Source: Clostridium guangxiense
GTDB taxonomy: Bacteria; Bacillota; Clostridia; Clostridiales; Clostridiaceae
Assembly: GCF_021043395.1 (NCBI RefSeq)
Contig: NZ_JAJNKE010000002.1
Coordinates: 1 to 57,955, forward strand
Length of the DNA stretch: 57,955 nt
Direction of reading: 5' to 3'
Below, piece by piece: positions 42,086-51,186 of this stretch. Under the pieces are notes generated by a model. That model was not told where the DNA came from and did not search any database. It saw only the letters and a list, made by a program, of their open reading frames with translations. Each line of letters opens with the position of its first letter. Position 1 is the first letter of the stretch. Made by a program: the position numbers and the translations under genes.

Positions 42086-43282
42086 ATGATAATAAAAGAA
42101 GAACTTATAAAGGGATTTGTTAAGAATACTCATCCTTATGGTTGTAGGCAGGAAGTATTAAATCAGATAGATTATTGTGAGAATTCTAAGAAATTTACGG
42201 GACCTAAAAAGGTTTTAATCATAGGAGCATCATCTGGTTTTGGTCTTGCTACTAGAATTTCACTGGCATTTGGAGGAGCAAAAGCAGATACGATTGGATT
42301 ATCCTATGAAACTGGAGTTACAGATAGGAGACTTGGAACACCGGGATGGTATAATAATATATTTTTTAAGGAATTTGCAGAAAAGGAAGGACTAATAGCA
42401 AAAAATTTTATTGGCGATGCTTTTTCAGATGAAGCTAAAGATGAAGTAATTAAATATATAAAAGAAAAGTTTGGAAAAATAGATTTATTTGTTTATAGTG
42501 TGGCTGCTCCAAGAAGGAAGGATTATAAAACTGGAATAGTGTATAACTCAAAGATAAAAACCACTTCAGGAGAATTCGAGGGACCAACTATTGATATTGA
42601 AAAAGGTGAAATGGTATTAAAAAAAGTTAATAGTGCTACTGTGGATGAAATTGAAGACACTAGAAAGGTTATGGGTGGAGAAGACTGGGAGAATTGGTGT
42701 GATATACTCCTTAAAGAAGAATGTTTTTCAAAGGGTGCTCTTACCATATCATACTCATATATTGGTTCTCCAAGAACTTACAAAATATACAGAGAGGGAA
42801 CTATAGGAGCAGCTAAAAAAGATCTTGAAAATATAGCACACGAAATTAATGAAAAGCTAAAAAAAGAAATTGATGGGAAAGCTTTTGTTTCTGTAAATAA
42901 AGCACTAGTTACTAAGGCAAGTGCATATATACCTACTTTTCCGTTGTATGCGGCAGTTCTATATAAGGTTATGAAAGAAAAAGGCATTCATGAAAATTGC
43001 ATTATGCAAATGCAAAGGATGTTTTCAGAAAAGATATATTCAAGCGGTGAAGTAGAATTTGATGACGTAGGAAGACTAAGAATGGATGATTTTGAACTTA
43101 GGGAAGATGTTCAAAGAGAAGTAGACAATATATGGAATAAAATTACTCCGGAAAATTTTAAGGAGTTATCTGATTATGAAGGATATAAAAAGGAATTTAT
43201 GCAGGTAAATGGTTTCGAGGCTGAAGGAGTAGATTACGATATGGATATTGATGTTGAAGTATTAAAGAAATTAGAATATTAA
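42086..43282 (+). CDS. Trans-2-enoyl-CoA reductase (Ter/FabV family)
   Basis: A 398-residue NADH-dependent enoyl reductase that converts crotonyl-CoA or longer trans-2-enoyl thioesters to the saturated form. Rossmann motif KKVLIIGASSGFGLATRI is followed by RRLGTPGWYNNIFFKEFA, the active-site Tyr segment SYSYIGSPRTYKIYREGTIG with Lys after it, and the conserved INKALVTKASAYIP-type block. The sequence matches the clostridial Ter group known from butyrate/butanol producers. Coupled to the deformylase-like gene, with AAGGAT as ribosome site. Confidence 0.94.
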   Translation: MIIKEELIKGFVKNTHPYGCRQEVLNQIDYCENSKKFTGPKKVLIIGASSGFGLATRISLAFGGAKADTIGLSYETGVTDRRLGTPGWYNNIFFKEFAEKEGLIAKNFIGDAFSDEAKDEVIKYIKEKFGKIDLFVYSVAAPRRKDYKTGIVYNSKIKTTSGEFEGPTIDIEKGEMVLKKVNSATVDEIEDTRKVMGGEDWENWCDILLKEECFSKGALTISYSYIGSPRTYKIYREGTIGAAKKDLENIAHEINEKLKKEIDGKAFVSVNKALVTKASAYIPTFPLYAAVLYKVMKEKGIHENCIMQMQRMFSEKIYSSGEVEFDDVGRLRMDDFELREDVQREVDNIWNKITPENFKELSDYEGYKKEFMQVNGFEAEGVDYDMDIDVEVLKKLEY

Positions 43283-43439
43283 GTGCGATAATTGTTAGTT
43301 GAAGTTCGGAAAATTATGTGAGATATTGTGAAGCTGTATTTAAGAGATACAAAGATAAGGTGAAATATTGGCTTATATTTAATGAGATTAATTGTCTTAC
43401 CGTACCTTTCGGTTTAAGAAACTAATGGTTGGAATCTGG

Positions 43440-43545
43440 AGTAATAATGTTTTGAAATATCTATATATAGCGGTTTTAAATAAGAAGACATGTATGTTAT
43501 GTCTTCTTATTTTTGATTTTATTTAATGTGCCGCAAAGCTTTTGC
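43440..43545. repeat. Family A palindromic element, copy A6, with terminator core
   Basis: The left end GTAATAATGTTTTGAAATAT is the inverse of the right-end consensus of the family. The core AATAAGAAGACAT / ATGTCTTCTTATTTTT is a perfect stem followed by T, a bidirectional terminator between the enoyl reductase and the convergent MFS gene. TTATTTAAT at the right contains the MFS stop codon. Confidence 0.7.
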
Positions 43546-44761
43546 TTGTATTGTGTTTCTCCTGAAAAAATAATGCAAATGCTCCTGTTAAGATTACAGT
43601 TATTATTCCAACAGATGAAAATCCGGCTCTACCACCAAAAGCATTCATAACACTGCCTACAAAGAAATTTCCTATAGGTACTGAACCAGCGTTAAAAAGA
43701 CTATATATACTCATTACTCTTCCTCGGTACTCATCTTCTGTATTAAGCTGAAGAATTGAGTTACTTCCATTTAGAAAAGCTAGATTTGCAAAGCCAGTTC
43801 CAAGAATAAAAAGCGCACACAAATAATAGTTATTTGAAAATGAAACTAAAAGCTGAAATATTGCTGTAGAAAATGCAGCTGTTTTTAAGAGCTTAAAATT
43901 TAAATTTTTTTTACGTGTGCTGGCCATTTTAAATGTGCCTAAAAGAGAACCAAAGCCCATGGCTGATAACAAAAATGTATAGCCATTTGCCCCTCTATGC
44001 AAAACTGTTTTAGAGAAGACAGGGGAAATGACATCTATATTCATGCAGAAGGTACAAACTATTCCCATCAGTATAAATGTTTTAACTAGTTTTATATTAT
44101 TGCGAATATATACTAAACCGTCTTTAACCTCTTTTAATAAGTTTTGGTTATGTTTAACTTGCACCTTGTCTTTTGCAGATATGAAAAATAATCCAATAAG
44201 TACAGCCGTAAAACTGAGAAAGTTTAAAAAGAAACAAAAACTTGTGCCGAATTTAACCATTATAATTCCAGCTATAGAAGGTCCAATTATTTTTGCAATG
44301 TTAAAAATAGAAGAATTAAGAGAAACTGCGTTGGGCAAATCCTCTTTTCCGACAAGTTCTATGAAATAAGATTGCCTTGTTGGCATATCAAGTGTTGTTG
44401 CAAACCCGGAGATTACAGCTAAAATAAAAATAGACCAATAGTTTATGTGGTTAGTATAAACTAATATAAACAATATAAAGGCTTGAATCATAAATGTGAT
44501 TTGAGTGCAGTAAAGTAGCTTTTTCTTTGGAAATCTATCAACTATTGCTCCTGAAAATGCGGAAAAGAGAAGAGTTGGTCCAAATTGAAATACTCCAAGC
44601 ATACCTAAAAGTAATGGGGATTTTGTTAGCGTGTATAAAAGCCAAGTTTGAGCAGTTTTCTGAAGCCAGGTGCCTATAACTGATATTGCTTGACCGATAA
44701 TGAAACATCTAAAATCCCTATGACGCAAAGATTTAAAAGTACTTTTGTTTAGTAAAAGCAT
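43523..44761 (-). CDS. MFS exporter (EntS/DUF894-like)
   Basis: A 413-residue 12-helix transporter. LRHRDFRCFIIGQAISVIGTW at the start (LRHRDFRCF) and the motif SGAIVDRFPKKKLL between helices 2 and 3 place it with EntS-type drug/siderophore exporters. TTLDMPTRQSYFIELVGKEDL is characteristic. I start at ATG 44761, 6 bp after GGAGGA. A sigma-54 promoter lies about 60-75 bp upstream of the start, which is unusual for an exporter and suggests control by the PrpR-like activator nearby. Confidence 0.88.
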   Translation of the reverse strand: MLLLNKSTFKSLRHRDFRCFIIGQAISVIGTWLQKTAQTWLLYTLTKSPLLLGMLGVFQFGPTLLFSAFSGAIVDRFPKKKLLYCTQITFMIQAFILFILVYTNHINYWSIFILAVISGFATTLDMPTRQSYFIELVGKEDLPNAVSLNSSIFNIAKIIGPSIAGIIMVKFGTSFCFFLNFLSFTAVLIGLFFISAKDKVQVKHNQNLLKEVKDGLVYIRNNIKLVKTFILMGIVCTFCMNIDVISPVFSKTVLHRGANGYTFLLSAMGFGSLLGTFKMASTRKKNLNFKLLKTAAFSTAIFQLLVSFSNNYYLCALFILGTGFANLAFLNGSNSILQLNTEDEYRGRVMSIYSLFNAGSVPIGNFFVGSVMNAFGGRAGFSSVGIITVILTGAFALFFQEKHNTSKSFAAH

Positions 44762-44818
44762 TAGCATTCCTCCGTATTGTAGATATTGTAATAAATAATT
44801 GCTAATGCACATACTTAA

Positions 44819-44834
44819 GCAAAAAATGTGCCAA
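44819..44834 (-). promoter_or_regulatory. Sigma-54 promoter of the MFS exporter gene
   Basis: The minus strand reads TTGGCACATTTTTTGC: TGGCAC, five bases, TTGC, a full match to the -24/-12 consensus. It is about 58 bp upstream of the start codon. Candidate activator sites with TGAAAC half-sites lie about 170 bp further upstream. Confidence 0.75.
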
Positions 44835-44999
44835 ATATATTAAAAGTGTTATTTTTAATGTTAAACATAAGTGAAATAAAGCATTGGGACCTAGGAAATC
44901 TCAACTTAAGGCATTTATCTCAAAAACAATATGTTGTAAAAATGAAATATGATTTTTTAAAGATTGAGTATAAACCTTTAAATAAAATGGAGATATATG

Positions 45000-45036
45000 T
45001 GTTTCAAAAATGAAACCAAAATATTATTTTGAAACA
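45000..45036. promoter_or_regulatory. Candidate upstream activator sites (TGAAAC half-sites)
   Basis: TGTTTCAAAAATGAAAC is a near-perfect dyad and is followed by TGAAACA at 45030-45036. Three related half-sites about 170 bp upstream of a sigma-54 promoter is the expected spacing for an enhancer-binding activator, possibly the PrpR-like protein encoded at 46892. Confidence 0.45.
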
Positions 45037-45099
45037 TAATAAAAATATATATCGGAATAATAAGACTAAATAAATTATTCAATTAAAGGAGCAATTTAA

Positions 45100-45636
45100 A
45101 TGAGATATGTTTTAGTTTGCAACATAAATGGAGAAGCTGCAAAATTAAACGCAAAGATTGCAGCTGACTTAAAATATAAATTTAACGCTGGACGTTCTAA
45201 ATTATCAGCACACTTTACTATAAAGGCACCTTTTGAGACTGATGAGAAAAATATAGTGGAACTAAAAAACATTTTAGAAAAGTTTCAAAATGATTTTAGA
45301 AGCTATGAAATGAGTATAAATGGATTTGACAAGTTTAGAGAAGATGTTATATACATGGCAGTTAGTCCATCAAAGGAAGCTAAAGAAGTGCATGATAAAT
45401 TAATTGATGAACTTAAAAGTCTGCCTTGGCTTGAATGGAAAAGGAATGAGAGGAAGGATAAGGTTTTTCACTGTACAATTGTAAGCAAGAGGGTTAAAGA
45501 AAATTTTAAAGAAATTTGGGAGTATGTAAATAAATATGAATGTAATTTTAAATCTAACTTTGATAATCTAACTTTGTATAAGTGGGAGAAAAATACCTGG
45601 GTTTTAGATGAAGGCTATAAACTTAGCAGTAGATAA
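45100..45636 (+). CDS. 2H phosphoesterase / 2'-5' RNA ligase family protein
   Basis: A 178-residue protein with the two HxT motifs of the 2H superfamily: HFTIKAPF (H38, T40) and HCTIVSKR in the second half. Length and spacing fit the YjcG/LigT group. These enzymes hydrolyse or ligate 2'-5' or cyclic phosphodiester bonds; the substrate here is unknown. Start ATG 45100 after AAAGGAGC. Confidence 0.85.
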   Translation: MRYVLVCNINGEAAKLNAKIAADLKYKFNAGRSKLSAHFTIKAPFETDEKNIVELKNILEKFQNDFRSYEMSINGFDKFREDVIYMAVSPSKEAKEVHDKLIDELKSLPWLEWKRNERKDKVFHCTIVSKRVKENFKEIWEYVNKYECNFKSNFDNLTLYKWEKNTWVLDEGYKLSSR

Positions 45637-45680
45637 TAAAGGAAAAATAAATTTAAATAAAATTTATTAAGTTAAAGGTG

Positions 45681-45749
45681 ATGCTGTTGACACTAAAGGA
45701 TATTATAAATACAAAGATTGATTCGTTAAAATTATTTTTATATTATTGA
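45681..45749 (+). pseudogene. 5' stub of a gene cut by an IS remnant
   Basis: After AAAGGTGATG a frame reads LTLKDIINTKIDSLKLF and stops where IS3-like sequence begins. The start resembles PucR-type regulators (TLKDI), but 20 residues are too few for a firm call. Confidence 0.3.
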
Positions 45750-45903
45750 TTTAGGACGTCAATGTTCGAGTATATCGAAGCTTAGTACGATAAAAGAAGG
45801 ATACATGGAAGTATTGGATATATAACTCCTCAACAATGTGAGGAGTTATCAAGAAAAATTGCATAAAAAGTTAGACTTTTGTGTCTAAAATATTGACGTT
45901 AAT
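45750..45903 (+). mobile_element. IS3-family remnant (OrfB C-terminus)
   Basis: From 45762 the frame reads MFEYIEA-stop-YDKRRIHGSIGYITPQQ, the C-terminal signature of IS3-family OrfB transposases (YN-KR-H--LGY-TP), interrupted by an amber codon. The flanks GGACGTCAATGTT and AATATTGACGTTAAT are partly inverse. Most of the IS is deleted. Confidence 0.7.
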
Positions 45904-45906
45904 CCA

Positions 45907-46452
45907 TTATTCAATAAATTCGTCACTTAAAATTGCATAACTTTTTAAATCAACTGGAATACCATTTTTTAGGATGTCTTGCCTTCGAGTACCTTCATAT
46001 TTCATCCCTATCTTCTTCATTACGCTATATGAAGCAACATTGCTAGCCATAGCTAAAGCATATATTCTATTTAAATTGAGTTCTTTAAATCCAAATTTTA
46101 GAAGGGCTTTAGATGCTTCACTGCAGTAACCTTTACGCCAATATGGTACTCCAATCCAGTAAGCCAATTCTGCTTTTCTATGAACATTATTTATATGTAG
46201 CGCTGCTGTACCTATTAGCTCATTATTATCTTTTGTTACTATTGCATATACAACTGCTTTTTTATTAATAAAAGATTCTTTATGAAAACTAATCCACGAT
46301 TCTGCCATACCATCTTCATATGGATGAGGAACATTGAGTGTTGTTTCAGCTATTTTAGGATTGCCTGCCAATTCTTTTACTCTACTTGAGTCGGATAGTT
46401 CGAAAGGCCTTAGAATTAGTCTATCTGTATTTAGTATTGGTTGACTATGCAT
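45907..46452 (-). CDS. GNAT acetyltransferase (RimJ/RimL type)
   Basis: A 181-residue acetyltransferase: LNTDRLILRPFELSDSSRVK at the N-terminus, motif A AYWIGVPYWRKGYCSEASKA and motif B NVASYSVMKKIGMKYEG. I start at ATG 46452, 9 bp after GGGAG; an in-frame ATG at 46461 abuts that site. Independent of the tandem pair at 38.7-39.9 kb. Substrate unknown. Confidence 0.87.
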   Translation of the reverse strand: MHSQPILNTDRLILRPFELSDSSRVKELAGNPKIAETTLNVPHPYEDGMAESWISFHKESFINKKAVVYAIVTKDNNELIGTAALHINNVHRKAELAYWIGVPYWRKGYCSEASKALLKFGFKELNLNRIYALAMASNVASYSVMKKIGMKYEGTRRQDILKNGIPVDLKSYAILSDEFIE

Positions 46453-46530
46453 TTTTACCATCTCCCGTTAATTTTATGTTTGATACAAATCTACAGGTAT
46501 TAACAATGCAATGTTTGGCGTTATTATACA

Positions 46531-46698
46531 TTATTTAACTTGAAAATGATATAATAATTTAATAAATGTGAGGGGAATTATAATGTGAAGAGATAAATTA
46601 TTAAATATTTTAAGGGCAGTTACTTTATTAATTGCAGTAATATGTTTCATATGAAAGTTTAATAATTCCTCTTTTGAAATTGTATAATTTATTTCCAT
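46531..46698 (-). pseudogene. Short YcxB-like membrane protein fragment
   Basis: A 55-codon frame reading MEINYTISKEELLNFHMKHI and ending in a hydrophobic stretch (IIIPLTFIKLLYHFQ). The N-terminus resembles the YcxB family, whose members are about 150-190 residues, so this is probably truncated. The ribosome site (GGGG) is weak. The rest of 46462-46891 shows only AT-rich sequence and a family A remnant. Confidence 0.35.
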
Positions 46699-46821
46699 AT
46701 TAAAACCCCAATTATGTTTTTCTATTATAAACTAAAGTGGTAAAATGTGACTGATTACACTATATTGCATTATGTGTAAAATTTAAACATATAATAATTA
46801 TAAAATATTTTAGTTCATATT

Positions 46822-46897
46822 AAAAAATACAGCATCTAAAAATTTTGTATTTCTTAGATTTATAGAATTTATTTAATATCTCAAAACACAATTACGG
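46822..46897. repeat. Family A element remnant, copy A7
   Basis: The right arm TTAGATTTATAGAATTTATT then TAATATCTCAAAACACAATT matches the right arms of A2, A4 and A5. The left arm is mostly lost, with only AAATACAG/GTATTT pairing left. It supplies the stop codon of the PrpR-like gene. Confidence 0.6.
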
Positions 46898-48781
46898 AGC
46901 CAGTTTCCTCCATAGGGTTGTTCGTCCTATTCCTAATTTTTCAGCGGCTTTTCCATGGTTATTATCACACCTTATAATTGTTGACGCTATTATTTGTTTT
47001 TCAACACTTTTTATCATATCCTTTATATTTAAGGATGTTGGAACTTTTAAATTTATAACATCTCTATCTTCAGATTTATTCATGACCATTTCAAGTATTT
47101 CACCCCATTTTAGAGGTGCGTTATTTTTTATAAAAAGGGCGATTCTCTCCATTATATTGTTAAGTTCTCTTACATTGCCTGGCCAATTATATGTCATCAA
47201 AAGTGGTGTTAAGTTTTTGAACACAGCATCATAATCAATATTTAGTGTGCTTGATGTCTTTAAAAAGTGAATTGCAAGGAGACCTACATCTTCCCCTCTA
47301 TCTCTTAATGATGGAAGCTTTATGTTAAATACATTTAATCTATAATAAAGATCTTTTCTAAAAGTTCCTTTTTCTATATGTTTGGTTAGATTTTCATTTG
47401 TAGCGCTTATTATTCTTATATTTACTGGTATAATTTTATCTCCACCTATATGCATGACTTCTTTCTCTTCAAGAACTCTTAAAAGTCGTGCCTGTAGAGG
47501 CTTAGAAAGCTCACCTATTTCATCTAAAAAAATTGTTCCGTTGTGAGCTAATTCAAAAAGACCTTGTTTTCCTTCTCTTTTAGCGCCGGTGAAGGAACCT
47601 CCCTCGTAACCAAACAATTCACTTTCAAGAAGCTGTTCTGGAAGAGCTGCACAGTTTATTGCTACAAAAGGACCATTTTTTCGATTACTGCTGTTATGTA
47701 TACTTTGTGCAAAAAGTTCTTTTCCGGTACCAGATTCACCTTGTATGAGTATTGAGGAATCGGTTTTAGAATATAAAAGAGCTAAATTTTTTAATTCATT
47801 CATGTGTTCATTTCTAGTTAAAATATCATCAAAATGATACTTTGCAATAAAGCCTTTTTCATGAATTTTTTTTCTTATCATCTGCTCTAAAGTTTGAATT
47901 TTTGTAACATCTTCAAAGGTGTTTACAACACCTATTATTTTGTCTTCTACCTTAATAGGAAGCTGATTTGCAGCAATAGTTAGACCGTGCAAATCTTTAA
48001 TAACTTTTGTTTCTGATTTTCCGCTTTTTAATATATTATCTATTTTATAATTTGGAATTACACAATGTATGTTTTTACCAAGCATTTTTTCGGATGTTTT
48101 ATTAAACATTTTATTTGCGGAAGGATTGCTTGTTGTTATTTTTTTATGCTGATCAGTAACTATAATTCCCTCGCCTATTGAATCTAGAATTGCCTTAAAA
48201 CGTGCAGAACGACTAAGTTCTGATCTTCTTACTTCTATTAAGTTTAAGGCCTCATCCACAGCTTGTCTAAGAGCTTCTTCACCGCTTTCTATAGTTATTC
48301 CTATGAGACCTTTAGCTTTTGCTATATCAGTAGAAGCCATTCCGCCTACAACAACCTTAAAGTTCTTTTCTTTTACCCCGGAAATTACTTCTTCAATTTC
48401 ATATTCAGAGTTGAATTTAAATTCTGTTAGTTTAACTTTAAGCATGTTTTCTACATCTACTTTATTTATTCTAGTTTCTTTGTATGAGACTATAGCTACA
48501 TTATTATTGATTCCTTTGGCTTTATAAATAGCTCTAAAAATATCCATGGAAGCTATAGGAATTGATACTACAGGTATATTTGCCACTTTTTTAATTAATT
48601 CACCAGTTGCTCCTCTGCTTATGATTGCATCTACTTCATTTTCTAGTTTTAATGCAATTTTGCGAGCTTTTGTAAAGGAAGCAGGTTTTATTATTGAATT
48701 AAATCCATTTTCTTTAGCAACTATAGGAAATAAGTTTGATAAGGTTTCATTTTGAGATATAAGTGCTATAGTTATTGGCAT
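46892..48781 (-). CDS. PrpR-like sigma-54-dependent activator
   Basis: A 629-residue enhancer-binding protein. Residues 1-190 form a PrpR-N ligand domain ([25 protein letters not shown]). A PAS domain follows ([18 protein letters not shown]), then the AAA+ domain with [15 protein letters not shown], the sigma-54 contact [18 protein letters not shown] (GAFTGA form reads GSFTGA) and Walker [12 protein letters not shown], and a Fis-type HTH ([17 protein letters not shown]). I start at ATG 48781 after AAGGAAGGTG. No metabolic operon follows; the nearest sigma-54 promoter that could be its target is that of the MFS exporter at 44819. Confidence 0.9.
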   Translation of the reverse strand: MPITIALISQNETLSNLFPIVAKENGFNSIIKPASFTKARKIALKLENEVDAIISRGATGELIKKVANIPVVSIPIASMDIFRAIYKAKGINNNVAIVSYKETRINKVDVENMLKVKLTEFKFNSEYEIEEVISGVKEKNFKVVVGGMASTDIAKAKGLIGITIESGEEALRQAVDEALNLIEVRRSELSRSARFKAILDSIGEGIIVTDQHKKITTSNPSANKMFNKTSEKMLGKNIHCVIPNYKIDNILKSGKSETKVIKDLHGLTIAANQLPIKVEDKIIGVVNTFEDVTKIQTLEQMIRKKIHEKGFIAKYHFDDILTRNEHMNELKNLALLYSKTDSSILIQGESGTGKELFAQSIHNSSNRKNGPFVAINCAALPEQLLESELFGYEGGSFTGAKREGKQGLFELAHNGTIFLDEIGELSKPLQARLLRVLEEKEVMHIGGDKIIPVNIRIISATNENLTKHIEKGTFRKDLYYRLNVFNIKLPSLRDRGEDVGLLAIHFLKTSSTLNIDYDAVFKNLTPLLMTYNWPGNVRELNNIMERIALFIKNNAPLKWGEILEMVMNKSEDRDVINLKVPTSLNIKDMIKSVEKQIIASTIIRCDNNHGKAAEKLGIGRTTLWRKLAP

Positions 48782-48833
48782 TGAATCACCTTCCTTTAGT
48801 TGAAGCAGTTTATATATAAAGATGTAAATTTTA

Positions 48834-49622
48834 TTAACATTGTTTTGAAGCATAGTTTTCAATAAAATCATAAACTTTTTCATCCTCATATCTTGATATT
48901 TTTACATTGCCAAAACTCTTTTCTTTCGAGGTAAAATCAAGATATTCTTTTAAAACGTTGTAATTTTCTTTTCTGTTAATTTTAACTTTGCTTATTATTA
49001 TTTTTTGACAGCAAGGTTTACTATTTGCATCTGAGGGTAAGCACAAAAGGGCTATTCCACCAACATATTTACTTTTATTTAAGCTTGGTTTAACCATCGT
49101 TATGTAAGCGCAGCCATCCTGTGAATTGTATAAATTAAAAAATATAAGATTGTCAGAAATCGTGTAACTTCCCTTAAATTCTTTAATCACAGTAGAAGAA
49201 CCCAATATTGTAAAATTGACATTGCTTTCTGAAATTTTAAGAATACCCTCATGTATATTTTCTTTTTTAGATGAATTTGTGACTAGAAAGTAACAGTAGT
49301 AATTTTTTATAAATATACAATTAGAAGTATCGTCACAGTTTATAAATTTTTCAAAGTAAGATGAAGATAAAGGTACGTTTAAAAATGTGTCTATACTAAT
49401 ATGGTAAATTGAGCAAATATAAGCGATGGTTTCTATTGAAGGAAAGGCTTCAGAGGACTTATATTTTGAGAGTAAATCTTCTGAAACTCCTATTTTTTGA
49501 GCTAATTTTTTTTGAGTTCCTTCAAGTTGTATTAATTTTTTTAAATTATGAACAAAAATTTTTGAGACTTTTTCATATATGTTATTCTTTATTATTTTTA
49601 TTTTAAGGTTATTATCTTTCAA
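48834..49622 (-). CDS. XRE-type HTH regulator
   Basis: A 262-residue protein with an N-terminal HTH ([20 protein letters not shown]) and a ligand-like beta-rich C-terminal domain of unknown type containing several Cys. It starts at TTG 49622, 10 bp after AAAGGGAGG. It lies 52 bp upstream of the PrpR-like activator on the same strand and may regulate or be co-transcribed with it. Confidence 0.75.
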   Translation of the reverse strand: MKDNNLKIKIIKNNIYEKVSKIFVHNLKKLIQLEGTQKKLAQKIGVSEDLLSKYKSSEAFPSIETIAYICSIYHISIDTFLNVPLSSSYFEKFINCDDTSNCIFIKNYYCYFLVTNSSKKENIHEGILKISESNVNFTILGSSTVIKEFKGSYTISDNLIFFNLYNSQDGCAYITMVKPSLNKSKYVGGIALLCLPSDANSKPCCQKIIISKVKINRKENYNVLKEYLDFTSKEKSFGNVKISRYEDEKVYDFIENYASKQC

Positions 49623-49823
49623 TTTATAATATCCTCCCTTTACGAGTTGAATATTTTTCAAGTTTATATAAGAAAATTATATTTAAAATAGTGAATATCT
49701 CAAGATAGTTTTTAAATTTGATATATGTATTGAGTTTGAAAACTAAATCAATTATTATTTTAATAATATTTTATGACTTATGTCTAAGCAAAGTCAAATG
49801 GTTTATCCTTGAGGAGAGATAAT

Positions 49824-50642
49824 ATGAGTGAAAATAAAATACCCGAGGTTGCACGAGCAATACTTGATGAGTATGTGTTTAACTTAAGAATATATTTTGG
49901 AAGTAAAGTATTTGGTGTGTATTTATATAATTCAATAGCACTTGGGGCGTTTGATGAAAATAAGAGTGATATTGATTTTGTTACGGTTTTGAATAAAAGA
50001 TTTACGGATAGAGAGATACAGGGGTTAAGAGAACTGCATAGGAAGCTTACAAAAACGTTTAAGTTTGCTAAAAGAATGGAAGGAATGTACATAACAATAG
50101 ATGAGGTTGGAAAATGTGATTTTGAATTAGATCCATATATATATTTTGCAGGAGGAAAACTTCACAGTGGTCACTATGATGCCAATTATGTTACTTGGTG
50201 GACATTAGGCAAATATGGGATTGGGGTTGAAAGCCCGGATATAAGCAAACTTTCTATAGAAACTTATTTTGATAATGTGTTGGAAAATATGGATTACAAT
50301 TTAAATTGCTACTGGAAAAGTAAACTTAATTCAAAAATTGTTTTCTTTTCGGATGGATGGATTGAATTTTCAGTTTTAACCATGTGTAGAATAATGTACA
50401 CAATTAAAAATGGAGATGTAGCATCTAAAGTTGAAGCGGCAAAAAATATAATTGAAGATTTACCTAAGGAGTTTAGAATCATTGTAAAAGAGGCACTGAG
50501 AATAAGAGAGAGGAGTGATTCAAAATCCCTTTATACCTCAAGGTTTAAAAGAGGAAGAGAAGCAAAAATATTTATAAAGTATGTAATAGGGTGTTTCAAT
50601 AATAATTACTTTACAAATGTTAAATGGAACTCAAATGTATGA
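49824..50642 (+). CDS. Nucleotidyltransferase, aminoglycoside ANT(3'')-like
   Basis: A 272-residue protein of the AadA/DUF4111 group. The catalytic motif is LYNSIALGAFDENKSDIDF, with paired Asp (SDID), and the C-terminal helical domain has WIEFSVLTMCRIMYTI and a KxEAA segment. I use ATG 49824 after GAGGAGA rather than TTG 49809. Family members adenylylate streptomycin/spectinomycin, but housekeeping relatives occur and resistance cannot be claimed from this sequence. Confidence 0.75.
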   Translation: MSENKIPEVARAILDEYVFNLRIYFGSKVFGVYLYNSIALGAFDENKSDIDFVTVLNKRFTDREIQGLRELHRKLTKTFKFAKRMEGMYITIDEVGKCDFELDPYIYFAGGKLHSGHYDANYVTWWTLGKYGIGVESPDISKLSIETYFDNVLENMDYNLNCYWKSKLNSKIVFFSDGWIEFSVLTMCRIMYTIKNGDVASKVEAAKNIIEDLPKEFRIIVKEALRIRERSDSKSLYTSRFKRGREAKIFIKYVIGCFNNNYFTNVKWNSNV

Positions 50643-50674
50643 AAGTAGGTTTACTTTAGAATGGAGTTGATATT

Positions 50675-51061
50675 TTGAATCTTCAAATTTTACTTGTGCT
50701 AATATTTAACTTTATTATTTCGCTTATAGGGACACTTGCATATTCAGTTAGGCTCGTTGGAGTTAGAACAGGTAAGATAGCTATTTCATTTACTGTATTT
50801 AATATACTATCTTTAATATCTAGAATGGCAGTAACTTTTCAAGAACCATTACTAACTAATTATGTTGAGAAAAACTTATATTCTAATAACCTGCTGCATA
50901 TATTTAATTTAATAATATTAGTTTCAGGTGCAGCGGCAGCTTTTGGAGCGTTTTTAATACCAACTTTTCAAAAGATTTTTTCTAAAGGTGTTATGGTTTT
51001 TTCTATAGAAAGGTCTATTCCAAGACTAGTCATAGATGGCATGTCTAAAAGAGGAAGATAA
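50675..51061 (+). pseudogene. Truncated Amj-like lipid II flippase
   Basis: Starts at TTG 50675 after TGGAG and reads LIGTLAYSVRLVGVRTGKIA with three to four helices, the N-terminal half of Amj/YdaH (DUF2837), an alternative lipid II flippase of about 270 residues. A TAA stop follows MSKRGR; the same frame continues as KTVKVKLHKIF for about 17 codons before a second stop, and the C-terminal half is missing. Likely a pseudogene. Confidence 0.7.
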
Positions 51062-51186
51062 AAAACTGTTAAGGTTAAGCTGCACAAAATATTTACAAGA
51101 AATTTACTGTAAAATCCTTGTAAAAGTATATAGAATAGATTAAAATATTCCCTAAGGTTTTACTGCACATATATGGAGGTGTTTGC

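Noticed and set aside
44828-45013. 61-codon plus-strand open frame after the MFS exporter start
   Set aside because: No ribosome site, GTG start, and it overlaps the sigma-54 promoter and activator half-sites of the divergent exporter gene.
49824-50642. Calling the nucleotidyltransferase an antibiotic resistance gene
   Set aside because: The fold and SDID motif support the family, but substrate specificity cannot be read from the sequence and no mobile context surrounds it.
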